In this document: piece after piece, positions 46,921 to 59,729 of the stretch | Numbering within the stretch: the stretch's first letter is position 1 | How the letters are laid out: each line of letters starts with the position of its first letter | NCBI GenBank assembly: GCA_013398175.1 | Contig: VZRZ01008717.1 | Location: forward strand, 533,486 to 597,485 | DNA from: Climacteris rufus | Lineage: Eukaryota; Chordata; Aves; Passeriformes; Climacteridae | Direction: 5' to 3' | DNA length: 64,000 bases | Notes under the pieces: model-generated | The model's database searches: none | Told to the model about the DNA's origin: nothing | What the model saw: the letters and a program-made list of their open reading frames with translations, nothing else | Translations under genes and position numbers: made by a program

Positions 46921-47299
46921 GGAACGGCTGAGGGAGCTGGGGGGGCTCAGCCTGGAGAAAAGGAGGGTCACGGGGGAATTTCTCACTCCACAGCTCCCTG
47001 ACATGAGGGTGCAGCCAGATCGGGGTTGGTCTCTCCTCCCATGCAACAAGAGAAAACACCCTCACATTACACCAGGGGAGGTTTACGTTGGTTGTTAGGG
47101 AAAATTACTTCATGGAAAGAGTGGTCAAACACTGGAACAGGCTTCCCAGGGAGGTGGTTGAGTCACCATCCCTGGAGGGATCTAAAAGAAGTGTGGATGT
47201 GGCACTTGGGGATGAGGTTTAGTGATGAGCACAGCAGTGCTGGGTGAACAGTTGGGCTCGATGATATTTTCCAGCCTTAAGAATTCCATGATGCTATGG
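46921..47299 (+). mobile_element. CR1 LINE 3' fragment (second subfamily)
   Basis: GGGGGGCTCAGCCTGGAGAA, ATTACACCAGGGGAGGTTTA, GTGTGGATGTGGCACTTGGG and the AGAATTCCATGATGCTATGG end. Confidence 0.9.
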
Positions 47300-48164
47300 C
47301 TGACTTGTCCTGCCTGCATCCCTGTCAGCTGTTCTGGAGCCATCTGCCATGGACACGCCAGGATGTTGAGGGATTTTGGTGGCTCATGGTGGAAATCCAG
47401 CTTGAATTCCCCAGGTTGCATGAAGGGACTCCAGGCTGAGACTGTAAAAACACAGTCCAGGCATCTGTGTGTGCTGGTGGAGAGCTTTGAATGACAGCTC
47501 CAAGATTTTAAGTGTGGGGGGAAAAGGAGGTGGGGGAAATCTGCTGCCTACTTTTGGTGTGCTCCAACCCCAGTGACTCCACAGCCAACAGGGTGCAGCT
47601 TTGAACCAGCTTCAAGGCAGGCTCAGGTGCATGGAGCAGACACAAAGAACTGCACCAGCAGAATGCTCTGCACCCTCTCTGTGCAAAACTCAGAGTAAAG
47701 TCACTTTATCTCCATGTACTTTGAGGATGGATTTTATTCTCCCTTTATGAGCACAAAGAAGTCTGTCTGGATACAGAGCATGAGTTCCCAAATGGTTCTG
47801 TCTTTAAACCTGCAGATCTTATCAGGTCTGTATCCTCTGTGACAGTGGCTTTGCTGGAAGCTGAAGGTTCCAGAGCAGCCTGGGCATGATGTGAGGAAGT
47901 TGTGTTATGGCCACAGGTATCTCAGGGCCAGGGTTGGACAAAGCCCAGGCCATCAGCACTGGGAGGCATTTAGGCAGGTTTCTTTATATGTGTCTTTGTT
48001 AGGAACACAAGAAAAAATTTCCTCCATTTTCTTGGAAGACTGAGGCAAGTTCAGATGAACTTCTTAAAATGACTCATTTTTGAATGAATCCATGAACTAC
48101 ATCAGCATGAAAGCCAGAAACACTCCCACCATAACCACAATAATTTTATACCGCTAAAATTCCA

Positions 48165-48410
48165 TCACAAAATAGTTTGGGTTGGAAGGGACCTTAAAGA
48201 TCATTTTGTTCCAACACCCTGCCATGGACAGGGACACCTTCCACTATCCCAGGTTGCTCCAAGCCCTGTCCAACCTGGTCTTGGACACTTCCAGGGATGG
48301 GGCAGCCACAGCTTCTCTAGGCAACCTGTTCCAGGACCTCACCATCCTCACAGGGAGGGATTTCTTCCTAATATCTAATTTGATCTATTTTGTCCATTCC
48401 AGTCCCAGGC
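48165..48410 (-). mobile_element. CR1 LINE 3' fragment
   Basis: On the + strand TAGTTTGGGTTGGAAGGGAC, CCATGGACAGGGACACCTTC, GGATGGGGCAGCCACAGCTT and TTCTTCCTAATATCTAATTT. Confidence 0.92.
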
Positions 48411-49594
48411 TCCTCACAGAATTCTCACTCTCATGATGGGATTCCATGGGAAATGGTCATGGTGCAGGTTTATGAGTCCATGTCATTGCTCAAAGGGCTG
48501 GTAGGATGGACAAGGTAGGATGGACTGGTAGGAGGATGGACAAGGTAGAACTGATGGATGTGGCAGAAAAGGTTTGAGAACTGGCACACTATGAGTAAGG
48601 ATGGGGAAAGTTTGCCCCTATTTTTAAAGAGGAGAAAAGGACTTGTGTTCCTTTTCACCTGACTGATTGTGCACCATGCTAGAAGATGAAATGTTCTGCT
48701 AAAACAGCAGCAAAAAGAGGACACAGTGCCTGGGATGCGGCCCTTGTCTAATGATGAACTTTCTGTGTGTCTGGGCAAATCAGTGTAAGCTCCGTGCCTC
48801 AGTTTTCCCTGAGCCTGCTGTGCTAAATAACATCAGACAGCTCCTCTAAATGTCATGAAATCTGGGAGCGAGGAGCTCCTTTTAGTGAGCAAAAATAAGT
48901 GTTCTTATTTATCACTGAGAATTGGTTATCTAAAGGTGAGCTTGATGGTCAAACTGGTCACCCAGAGCAGCTCCCATCATGTTTTCTGTTTTGTGTGAGC
49001 AGCAGGGACTGTCACCATGTGAATTTCAGTCTCCACAAGGTGAAGTGAGGCCAGGAAGACTCAGGGCCATCGCTGTGACACCGCTCACGTGAGGGCACAA
49101 GATGCCAACCTGTGCATCCCACCTGAGCTCTCTGTGGCCTCTCAGCCCTGTGGCAGAGAAGATTAACAAATAGATGGAACATCCAGTCCTCTCTGACAGC
49201 AGGGCAGCTTCTCCCAGTGGCCCTCCTGGAAGGTGATGGACAAAGCTTCTCCTGCCAGAGAGGACAAATCCTCTGTTCCCTGGCCATTGGATTTATTTGG
49301 ATGCACTTTAACCCTCAGTCAGAAAAATAACTGATGCAGAGAGGTCAGAAAGACCAATTTCATGGAATATGATTTTCAGACCTGTCAAGGCTCATTCCAG
49401 GGCTTTGCAAATCCTTTAATTCAATTATAGCGCTGACCAGTTGGAAGATGAGTGTTCATCTCTCAGAGCTCCCTTCTGCTTTAGACCAGAGCTGTGTCTC
49501 CAGGAGGTTTAATGGACATGTGGAATGTTGGTGGCATGTTGGTGGCATGTCTCTCAGGGAACAAATTCACCCTCTGCCAGAGCCTGGTGCATGG

Positions 49595-49772
49595 CTGAGG
49601 CCCTGGCACAGATTACCTGGAGAAGCTGTGGCTGCCCATCCCTGGAAGTGTTCAAGGCCAGGACGGGGTTTGGAGAAACCTGGGATAGTGGAAGATTTCC
49701 CTGCCCATGGCAGGGGGTTGGAATGAGGTGATCTTTAAGATCCCTTTCAACCCAAACCATTCTCTGATTTTT
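49595..49772 (+). mobile_element. CR1 LINE 3' fragment
   Basis: GAGGCCCTGGCACAGATTAC, CATCCCTGGAAGTGTTCAAG, CCATGGCAGGGGGTTGGAAT and CAACCCAAACCATTCTCTGA. Confidence 0.9.
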
Positions 49773-50416
49773 TGTGGGTGGCCTGAAGCCTGACCCAGCA
49801 AAAGTCTCAGTCTTCCAAGGGTGGATTCTGCCAGTTTGAGGAGAGTCTTTCTTGCTGCTGTGGAAGCAGTACAGGCAGCAAAGCAGGTGGGAAGAACATC
49901 ATGAGAGTCTCCCTCATTTTTTGGTGATGGATCCAATCTACCACCAGCCAGCCAAGGAGACAAAAAGGGAAAGGGTCATAATTGCACTGATGAGTGATGG
50001 GCTGTCCTCAAAACCTGAACTGTGTCATTTGCAGGTGGGGAACGAGAAACTGAGGGAGTGATTTACCCAGCCACACCCAGGAGGAGCAGAGCCACAACTC
50101 AGCTCTCCTGCCCTGTCTCACAGCTGTGCTGGTGGCTCTGTGTCCAGTATTGGGAGAACAGGAGCCTAGAGGAGGTGGGATTTGGGACAATGCTGCACCT
50201 TTTTTAGCTGTGGTTATTATTTATTTAATGTTGGATAGAGCTCATATGTTAAATGCTAAGGAATGCTGGGCATCCTTCAGACCTCAACAAGGCTCCTGAC
50301 AGCTTCAAGGGCACTCCACAGGATTATCCCAGGGATTATCAACATGCATGTGATGTTTTCACCCATAATCTGAGGCTGGGGGCTGGGGAAAGGGCTGTTG
50401 GCAGGTTTGGTTTTTG

Positions 50417-50441
50417 TTTTTTTTTTTTTTTTTTTTTTTTT
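50417..50441 (+). repeat. Poly-T run
   Basis: An uninterrupted run of about 25 T, possibly the antisense A-tail of a decayed retrocopy, but no retrocopy body was recognised next to it. Confidence 0.9.
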
Positions 50442-51135
50442 GGGTGTTAGCTGGGGCATCTTTACCTTTAATCTTCCATACAAGCCCAAATTGAAGTTGC
50501 AGTAATGGAACTGATGCTGGGAATGGTGTTCAGACAGAACCTTTCCAGACCAGGTGTCCCATGCATTGATCAAAACAGTGCTGGGGAGTTTCCTGACATT
50601 TAAAGTATGTTTAGTTACTGGTAATGATGAGGGAGGAAAAACTCTGCAATAAAAATACTTAAAATTGAGGCAGATTCAAGAAAAAGGTGCTTCTGGAGCT
50701 GCAGCACATGGAACAACACAAGGAGAGTGAAGGGAGCTCCCTGTGTCCAATATTACTGCAGGATCTGGGTCCTGGCTGGGAAAATCATCCTTCAGCTGCA
50801 AAGATATCTGGAGGGAAGGGATTTTGGATGCCTAAGGTGTAATTTACACACGCCCAACACATGGGGACCCAGTGTGAATGCAGGGATAGGGAAGGCACAC
50901 ACATGGCTGTGGCTGTGTTGCAGCCCGGGAATCTTTGAAGTCATTAAAGCTGCACTAATTAGTCCCAGGAGAGAATCTACTGCTCATCCCCAAGAGAAAC
51001 AGTTTAGGGTGAGGGGGGGAAATTGAAGGTGTTTTGAATGAGACACCTGGAAGAGGGCAAGGGAGGAATCTCAGAAGTGGCATTGGCCTCCTGATGGTGC
51101 AGGCACACAAGAGACTCCTGTGCATATGGAAATGA

Positions 51136-51195
51136 GGGATGGGATGGGATGGGATGGGATGGGATGGGATGGGATGGGATGGGATGGGATGGGAT
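51136..51195 (+). repeat. (GGGAT)12 microsatellite
   Basis: Twelve perfect pentamers directly abutting the (AGAAT)n array. Confidence 0.98.
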
Positions 51196-51275
51196 AGAAT
51201 AGAATAGAATAGAATAGAATAGAATAGAATAGAATAGAATAGAATAGAATAGAATAGAATAGAATAGAATAGAAT
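51196..51275 (+). repeat. (AGAAT)16 microsatellite
   Basis: Sixteen perfect pentamers. The reverse complement is ATTCT, the core of the CR1 3' tail, and a minus-oriented CR1 begins right after it. Confidence 0.98.
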
Positions 51276-51276
51276 A

Positions 51277-51500
51277 ATAGTATATTGAGTTGAAAGGGAC
51301 CTACAACAATCATCAACTCCAACTGCCTGGCCAGGGCTGTCTAGAAGTTACTAAAGGTGTTTTCCACATCCCTCTCAAACACTGACAGGCCTGGGACATT
51401 GGTCACCTCTCCAGGAAGCATGCTCCAGTGTTTAACTACCCTCTGTGCCAATAAATGCTTCCTAAATCCAATCTGAAGTGATGGCGAGGTGCATTCCATC
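51277..51500 (-). mobile_element. CR1 LINE 3' fragment with expanded tail
   Basis: On the + strand TATATTGAGTTGAAAGGGAC, CATCAACTCCAACTGCCTGG, then CTCTCAAACACTGACAGGC, GTTTAACTACCCTCTGTGCC and CTTCCTAAATCCAATCTGAA. This is a CR1 type distinct from the CATGGCAGGG group. Its 3' end faces the pentamer array. Confidence 0.85.
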
Positions 51501-53846
51501 ACAGTGTTCCCAGGAATGTCGTGTTTGTGGGACATAAATTGTTTTGATTTTTTTTCCCATGTAGCTATAAAAAGAAACCGCTCCCCCCCTCCACCCCCCG
51601 CTTCTGGAGGGCTGCTGTGTTTGTCTCCACTCAGGCATCAGCATCTCAGAAGTGTTGTTGGAAATGATATCACAGCATCAGGCATTTCCCTGCTTCCCAC
51701 TTTATTTCTACCCAACTCGTTCCGTTTACAAGTGCAAAAGATGCTTTTGCTACTTGCCAGCTCTGCCAGCTCCTCCCGGGACCTGGGAAGCAGCTGAGGT
51801 TGTCCTGCCTGTTCTCTCTCCAGCAGCAGCACAGAGCTGCTGCCGCAGTCTGTGAACCAGGACTTACATGACTCCTATTACTGTCATGCCCAAGCATTTC
51901 ACAGCTTTCAATGCGCTGTTATTGCAACTGGAGCTGAACAAAAAAACCTCCTTTTCTAGGTCACTTACAGTTCTGAGTTTTCTTTTACATTTGCCTTTAC
52001 CCAGATTAGTGTTTTTGGAGGGTTTAGGAGGCAGCAGTGTTTGTCCAATGACAAGTGTCACTTTGCTTTGGAGGCTTTCACGGGTGAGATGGATTCAAAA
52101 TGCAGCAGAACTGACAGGAACTCTCAGAACATTTTCTGCTGCTCTGAAGCAGGAGCGACATGGGGAGCCGCTCTCAGGTCCCCTGAACACGGGGCTTGCA
52201 AGGAGCATTTATTTTTGTCCTCCTGGCCTCCCTCCCACCCCAGAAAAGCTTTCAGAAGAGGTGGCCTGGGAGCCCCCAGCTTGCAAGCAGTGCTCCCTCA
52301 CTCTGACACCACTTGTCATCTCAGGAAAGAAAGAAAGATCAAACAGGAGGATGGAGTGGGAGCTGTCACATCCACTGTGCTTTTCCTGCTCAGTTCTGTT
52401 ACCCTTGGGCAGGTGAAGGCTGGGACCAGCAGCCTCATCCCTTTGGTCCTAGCCTACCTGTCTCCTCACTGCTCAGCCTGTGTGGATGACCTCGATTCAC
52501 AAGCCAGCAGTGTTGGCAGGGGCATTTTGGAGGGGCTGGGGAGAACAGAGACAGATTTACTCCTTAGCACTGTGGTTTCCAAACTTTTCTCCTTTCAGGA
52601 TCCCCGAGTGTCAAACTAAATGTTCTGATCAACTTTCTCTACACACACATCCACACATTTGGACCCCTTTTGATTTCCAGATTCTTTCTCTCACCCCAAC
52701 TTGGTCTGCATCCTTGATGGTTCCAGAAACTTTCTTCTCTGCAAAATCTCCACTGTTTATTCCTTAGAGGAAAAGTGTGAAATTCACAATGCTCATCTGC
52801 TTCTCTCCTCTGCTCCTCTCCTCTGCTCATTCCACTCTACCCACCTTCCTGGCTGGGATGGAAGGAGCTGCAGCAGCAGGAATCCCTGTTTTCCATCCTC
52901 TGCAATCTGATCTCCCCCTTTTGAGATTCCTGGCTCCAGGTGACAGCTTGGCTTTCAGATAAAGCACCGTGGCAATGTGCAGTCCTGAGCCAGAGGATAA
53001 AGGCTTCCCGCTGGGATTCTGCATTTCATCTGTGAGGGTGATACTCCCTGGCTTATCCCTGTGTTCCCTGCCTCCCCTGGGCCCTGGAAAAGAGAGTGCC
53101 AGGAGGGCTGAGTGAATTTAGTTTTTATTGGCTTAGTCCATGAGATATCAGTGAGTCTCAGGGGCACTTCTGAATTTCCCAGCTTGGGAGCTATAGACCC
53201 AGTCCTGATCCCTGTATCACAAGCCTTTGAATAGCAGAAGCTGGTTCTGGAAGGACGTTGTAACATGGAACCAGAGCCCAAGGAATCTGCACAGGTCTGC
53301 GGGAGGTGCAGAGGCAGGGCTGGAGTGATCACCCTGCCAAGGGAGAAGGCAGAGATAGATGTGTTTGGCACTGGTTTATGTGCATTTTATTGCTGGGCAG
53401 GTTGGGGTGGGGGTGGATGGGCAGGAAATAAAGGACAGTTCACCCTTAGGACTGTGCCTTCTGCTGCACAGTCAGCAATTCCTGCAATAAAGGCCACTCC
53501 TAGTTCTGCAAACCCCAGACAGGACAGCAGAGACATTTTTCAGTATAAATTGCTTTAACCAGCACAGTCATCATTGGTGCTGCCTTATAATTGACAGGTA
53601 TTTAATTAGCTGAGGAATATTCCACATCTTCTCACTAAGTGGGAAGTCAGAAACTCCCTTTGGGATGAATGCTCTCCAAAACCTGTCATTGCACCTCAGC
53701 TGAACCTCAGCACATAAAGCACAGCAGGCAGTTGAGTGTGAGTTTGCACAGATGCTGCAACATCTGTCCAGTTCGGGCAAGGTGTGTGGCTGAGGGCAGG
53801 GGTGTCTCTGAAAGTGGGAATGGAATGGACTAGAATAGAATGGAAT

Positions 53847-54300
53847 GGAAAAGAAAAAAAAGGAAAAAAAAAGAAAAAAAAGAAAAAGAAAAAGAAAAAG
53901 AAAAAGAAAAAGAAAAAGAAAAAGAAAAAGAAAAAGAAAAAGAAAAAGAAAAAGAAAAAGAAAAAGAAAAAGAAAAAGAAAAAGAAAAAGAAAAAGAAAA
54001 AGAAAAAGAAAAAGAAAAAGAAAAAGAAAAAGAAAAAGAAAAAGAAAAAGAAAAAGAAAAAGAAAAAGAAAAAGAAAAAGAAAAAGAAAAAGAAAAAGAA
54101 AAAGAAAAAGAAAAAGAAAAAGAAAAAGAAAAAGAAAAAGAAAAAGAAAAAGAAAAAGAAAAAGAAAAAGAAAAAGAAAAAGAAAAAGAAAAAGAAAAAG
54201 AAAAAGAAAAAGAAAAAGAAAAAGAAAAAGAAAAAGAAAAAGAAAAAGAAAAAGAAAAAGAAAAAGAAAAAGAAAAAGAAAAAGAAANAGAAAAGAAAAG
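53847..54300 (+). repeat. (AGAAAA)n hexamer array, 454-bp pure-purine tract
   Basis: From about 53874 to 54287 the hexamer AGAAAA repeats roughly 68 times almost without error; flanks are also all purine, with one N at 54288. Upstream, GGAAT/AGAAT-like pentamers (53820-53846) precede it. Long Lys/Glu or Lys/Arg frames across it are artefacts of the repeat. The length in the assembly may be collapsed. Confidence 0.98.
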
Positions 54301-54960
54301 TCTACTGCCTGGGTTTCTTGGGGAACACCCTGTCCTTTCTGCTTCCAGATGCACAGAGATACAGCACGATGGGGAAGAGGGAGGAGAAAGCTTAATGAAG
54401 AAATATTGCTGGGAGTAGAGTGGTTTCCACCTGCCTGTATCTCTGCAAGCCATTTTCATTAGCAGAAAGCAGCTTTAAAAGGTTTTGATAGCAATCCCTC
54501 TTTGCATGGGTTCCAGAGGGGCTGCCAGAGTGTTTGGTTACCAGCATAGCTTTGGTTAAACACATTTGCAGTAGCAAAGCTGGGAAATGCCTCCCCCTCC
54601 TCCCCCTCCTCCCCCGTGACCTGCTTTCCTGAGAAAAGCACAAGCAGATCAGTGTCGCTCCGCTCAGCACCTGCTCCTTATTCCTGCTCCTTGCAAAATG
54701 CTGAGGTGCTGTGTCTTTCCTCCCAGACATCCATGGCAGGGGAAAGTGGGAATTAGAGCAGACCCGACCCCAATTGTGCTGTCCAAATAAAACTGGGACT
54801 GCATGGCAGGGGAAATCTTCCCACAGGAAAACCTCTGCCAGCTTTGCAGGTCTGGAGCTTAATTTGCATTTTCAGCTCCTGCCCACCCAGGCTGGAGAAG
54901 GGAAGTTTACTCTGCTGCTTTCTAGTTTCACTACAATCCTTAGCTTTGCTGTCAGTGACT

Positions 54961-54994
54961 CCCTGCATCCCTGCATCCCTGCATCCCTGCATCC
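54961..54994 (+). repeat. (CCCTGCAT)4 minisatellite
   Basis: Four direct copies of an 8-bp unit. Confidence 0.95.
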
Positions 54995-56078
54995 TCACAG
55001 CTGCCAAGCTGTGACAAGGTACCGTTCCCGGAAGCCTGGCTTGGAGCTAAATCCAGCTGCCTCACTGCTGCTCTGCTCCCACTCCTCTCGAGGGATTTCA
55101 CCCTCTCCCTCTGATCGATCTGGGCCCTGCCCACCAGGGAGATGTTTACATCGACCCCCCAGTGAGAAAGCATCAGATCAGCCCCCAGGAGGGCTGGGAA
55201 CGGCTTGTTCAAGGAGAGGGGGCAGCACGATCTTAAACACCAGCATTTATTTATTAGCGTTTATTTAGCCATGACTGCACCAGCCCCCTCACTGCATTAG
55301 CATCAGCTTGATTTCCCACAGGTTTCCTCCCCTTGTGCAAATGTAAATTCAAAGCAAAACCTCTGGATTGCTTTATACACCCACGTAAGTAAGGGCAGAA
55401 ATCAAACTGGCCCCATCAGGGTGGGGTTTTGCAGTTTGCTTGGCATTTTATTTGCCCCCTCCCTCCCAAAACTTGTAACGAACCAGCATTGCGTGTGACA
55501 GGACATTTATGGCTGCTATAGGCACAGCATAGCAATAAGGAGGTGGTGCAGCATCCCTGATCCAGGATCCAAATGACCTTCAGGAACAGGCAGATGTTGC
55601 TTTCCGAAATTTGAGCTGGGAACGAGGGAGGCTTTCCATGCATTCAAGGAGCTGCCAGCTCTGCTTCACTTGGCTGCTCTGCTCCCATGAAATGCTCATT
55701 TTGTGAAGTGCAGAGGAAAAGGAGGCCAAAGGGAAAGGAAGGAGCAAAGGAAAGTGCTGGTGGAGAAAAAAGTGCAGCGAGCTGAGCTCACACTGACTTA
55801 AACTTCTCATCCTCAGAACATCCTCATGTGCATGTGTGTGTGCATGACTGTGTTGTCCTACTCTCACCTGGGTCACTGAACTCCTAATCAATCCTTGGGC
55901 CTGGCTCAGAGCTCTCTGATGTCCTGCTGTAGACTTGAAGTGCATCTTGAGGGTGATTTTGGTGTTTCCCTGATGTTCTGACCATGGGACAGTTGTGCCA
56001 GCATCAAGGCTCGAGGCTCTGTTTGTCCCAGGAGAAGGGTTGCACCATAAGAGACAGCTTAACACAGTCAGGTTGTGG

Positions 56079-56212
56079 GTGCCCCATGCCTGGAAGTGTC
56101 CAAGGCTTGGTTGGATGTTGCTTTGAGCAACCTGCCCTAGTTTGGTCATTGCCCATTGCAATAAGCTTTAAATGTCCCTTCCAACCCAAACCATTCCATG
56201 CTTCCATGCTTC
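56079..56212 (+). mobile_element. CR1 LINE 3' fragment
   Basis: GCCTGGAAGTGTCCAAGG, TTGAGCAACCTGCCCTAG and CCCTTCCAACCCAAACCATT. It ends in CCATGCTTCCATGC, a changed tail. Confidence 0.85.
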
Positions 56213-58930
56213 TTTTGTGGGAGATAATAAGCCCGCACCACTCAGGAGAGTCATATTAGAACATTTGAAAGACATGACCAAAACACCTCAGGGTTCTGAA
56301 AATCAGAACCCCATGACTCCCATCCAGTTCCTTCACTCCCCCTCCTTACTCTCACAGGAACAGGGTCTTAGATGCTCCACTGGAAAATGTGAGTTGCTTG
56401 TGCTAAAAGGAGGTGGCAAAGCATGAGCGACCTTTCTCCCGGCAATCCTGGAGCGGGAATGTGCAGCGGTGCAAACATCTGATGTGCCATGATGGGGTGA
56501 GGATACTCTGCTCCCAAGGGTTGAGCCAAAGGGTGAACCTGCTTCACCTGCTCCATTTTGATGGGATGTTGGCTGAGATCTCTCTTGCTTTGGGCCATGA
56601 AGAAGCAGGTGTGAAAAGTGCACTTCCACTTCGAGCTCACCCACCATTCCTTTGGAGTTCTCTGGCAGGAGAGCAATTAGGCAAAGCTCAGTGAGCACAC
56701 AGCCCCAAAGGGCTCAGCAGCTCCCCTGCATTCAGAATAATTTGAAAATACCCCCAGAATTTGTCTTTACAGTGCCAAGCCCTTCTCAAATGACTGCCTG
56801 CATCCCCTCTCCTTTACCTCAGCACAGGGCTTTCAATTTTTTTGGGTGATTGCCTTTCCTTTGCTTTTAATGCCCCCTCTCAGCTGGAAACACCAGAGTG
56901 TGAAGCCATCCAGAGTTCTTAAGTCCAGATATATCTGTTACTGTGATCCAGCTGTGCAAACTTAATTCTTAGGAGATTTGTGTGGGTTTTACTAAGTGCA
57001 TTGAAGCAATTTGTACCTTTAAAGGGCTGCATCTCCATCTTGGTTATGGTTAATCTTTAATCCAGCATCTTCATCTTTGCCTGCAGCACCTTAATTTGGC
57101 TTCTTGATTTAATTTCTTTCACTGTCTGCTACCTCCTCCCATTCCCAGCCCCTCTGTCATCCGCTTGATTTATTTTTCTTTGTCTCTTTATCCTCTAGCC
57201 CTGCGCTCAGCCATTAAAATGTTCTGATTTAGGTTTCTGAGAAGCAGCATCCCCTGGAGCTGGGATTTTGGTAGCGGGAGAGCCATCCTTCTTCCCAACC
57301 TGGCCCCGGGGCCTCCTGTACTCTCGGAGACAGGGCTGGGATGTTGGCAGCACTGTTTGTTTGCTCTTTTGGGAAGTGCTGTTTAGAGGTAGGTGAGAGC
57401 CTGTCTGCCTGTGCCTCCATCCCTGACTTTGCCACAGAAAGCTGGGAAGAGCACCAAGATGGATATTTCAGAGAGGGGGAGGCTGAAAAAGAGAGAGCAC
57501 ACGGGACAGGAGATCTAGACCAGAGCTAGGACTTGCAGGCTCTTTGTTCAGAGCTAATAACACATTTCCATCTTCCTCTTTCCTTTCAGTCCCATGCAAC
57601 AAAGATTTTGGGTTCAAAATCCCCAGATGGACAATCCTGTTGCCCTGCTAATGCCAGGGTTTGGTGTGAGCAAACACAGAGTGATGGTTGTGGTCATCTA
57701 AATCCTTCAGCTCCCCTGAGCTCTGGCTGAGGGCTGGTTTGGGAGTCCTGAGTTTTTTTAGTCTCTGTTGGGGTCAGCCAAGAAGTTGGAAGTGCTGAGC
57801 AGTGAACAGGATGTGTGAGAACAGAGGATGTGAGACATCTCTTACCAGATGTTTGCATTGCTCTCCCTGCCTTTAATCCAAGTGCATTTGTCCATCCTTG
57901 AGCACCCAAAGGGATTGTTTCCAGCTTGTTCACTGCTGGCTGCAATGTTCTGCATTGATATTGGCATCTGCTATGCTCAGCAAAAGCATTTCCTACCTTG
58001 TTTTCCCATTCTTCCCATCCTTCCCATGAGACTTGCTCATGGGACCATGGTGTCCAGGTGGAGGGCATGGTGTATCCTGCTAATGTGCTTGGTTCCTTGG
58101 AGGATTTTCCCTGGAATGTTTTTGGTATGTATGACAAAGCTGCTGCTTTCTGTGTAACCAGGAAACTTTCCCAGTTTCCCAGGAATGATCGTAGGATGAC
58201 TGGCTGTTGTTCAAGGCAGGGAAAGAGGATTGCCTGGACCACCTACAGGTTAATTCCTGATGGGGACCCACATCCTTTTCTAAACACAAAAGCAGAGTCC
58301 CATCTTTTGGACCATGATCCAGTTTGAGCCTTCTTAGCTTTTAGAGGGAATAACTGCAAAAGCCACCACAACTCTCTGGCACCTCATGGTAATTGGGAAA
58401 CTACAGCAGGAAAGCTGATGTGGAAGCTGAGGGAGTGAGCTGAATATCTTTGTTTCCAGCTGGAACAACACACAACACATTTGCTCAAACAAGGCAGTTT
58501 CAGGAAGGTGCTGCAGGGTGGTACAACAAGGGGATGACAGCCCAGCCAGCACAGCCCTGGCTCCTGTTCCTGCTGTGCAGGACCTGCCAAAACATTTCCA
58601 TGCAAGCTCAAGGACACCCGAGGAACTGCCCCTAGAGAGAACCATCCTGCAAAGCCTGGATAAGCAGCTGTGAATGTCACATAGGGGTGGGAGGGAGACA
58701 GATCCATCACTCACTGATTTCACCTTGTCCTCGGTTGGAAAGGAGCCCTATATGATAATGAGAGCAGCCATCCTCCTGCTCATCTTTTCATCCCCCTTTT
58801 GTCCCACTGATACACTTCCCTGTGCTTGGAAAAGTCTGTTTCATAGTCACAACTTCTGTTTACAGTACTTTCACAGTAGCTCCGGTTTTCACCTTTTTCC
58901 CAAGGTGATCTTTATACCCAATGAGTTTAG

Positions 58931-59097
58931 GCAAGACAGGGAATTGGTTGAGTCAACATCCCTGGAGAGATTTAAAAGATGTGTAAATGTGGCACTTGGG
59001 GACTTGGGTTAGTGGTAGATTTAGAAGTTTTGTGCTAACACTTGGACTTAATGATCCTAAAGGCTTTTTTCAATCAGAACTTTTGATGATTCTATGT
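58931..59097 (+). mobile_element. CR1 LINE 3' fragment (second subfamily)
   Basis: GGTTGAGTCAACATCCCTGG, AATGTGGCACTTGGGGACTT and a TGATGATTCTATG tail. Confidence 0.85.
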
Positions 59098-59400
59098 TTT
59101 TTATTGCTCTTATACTCTGGTGTAGCAGGAAAAATCCAATGGGGCAGCATTGCCCTAAAATATATCTTATTTACAAGATTTACTTATAATCTTATACAAT
59201 TTTTATTTTATTTATAAATCCTACTTGTAAACTTGCTCCTAACTCCTGATCTAGGAGTTATGGCCTGGATTTCTTACATTGTAGGGATCCCAGAAATGCT
59301 GTAAAGGTGTTTTTGGCTCTGGATAACAATGGGAAATTTAAGAGCAGAGGATAAAGACTTGGTTGAATAAAATGTTGTTTTATTGTGGAAATGGACTATT

Positions 59401-59729
59401 TGAGAGGAGGTTGAAGTGAGGTGGGTGCCAGATATTTCTGCCATATAACAAGTGACAGGATGAGAGAAAACAGCCTCAAGTTGCACCAGTGGAGATTCAG
59501 GTGGGAAATTAGGAAAAGTTCTTCACAGAAAGGATTATCAAGCATCGGGTTGGGCTGCCCAGGGAAGTGGTGGAGTCACTGTCCCTGGGAGTGATCAAAA
59601 AACATGTGGATGTGGCACCTGAGGACAAGGCTCAGTGGTGGGCACGGTGGTGGCACTGGTTGATGGTTGGATTTAATGATATTAAGTCTTTTCAAACCTT
59701 AACAATTTTATGATTTGATGATTCTATGG
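59401..59729 (+). mobile_element. CR1 LINE 3' fragment (second subfamily)
   Basis: ACAAGTGACAGGATGAGAGA, AAGTTGCACCAGTGGAGATT, GGTGGAGTCACTGTCCCTGG and GATGATTCTATGG. Confidence 0.9.

Noticed and set aside
53784..54462. Long open frames of poly-Lys, Lys-Glu, Lys-Arg or Ser-Phe
   Set aside because: They are translations of the AGAAAA hexamer array and have no other coding signal.
55240..55270. Repeated TTTATTTA as an AU-rich 3' UTR element
   Set aside because: No coding exon or polyadenylation context was found on either strand.
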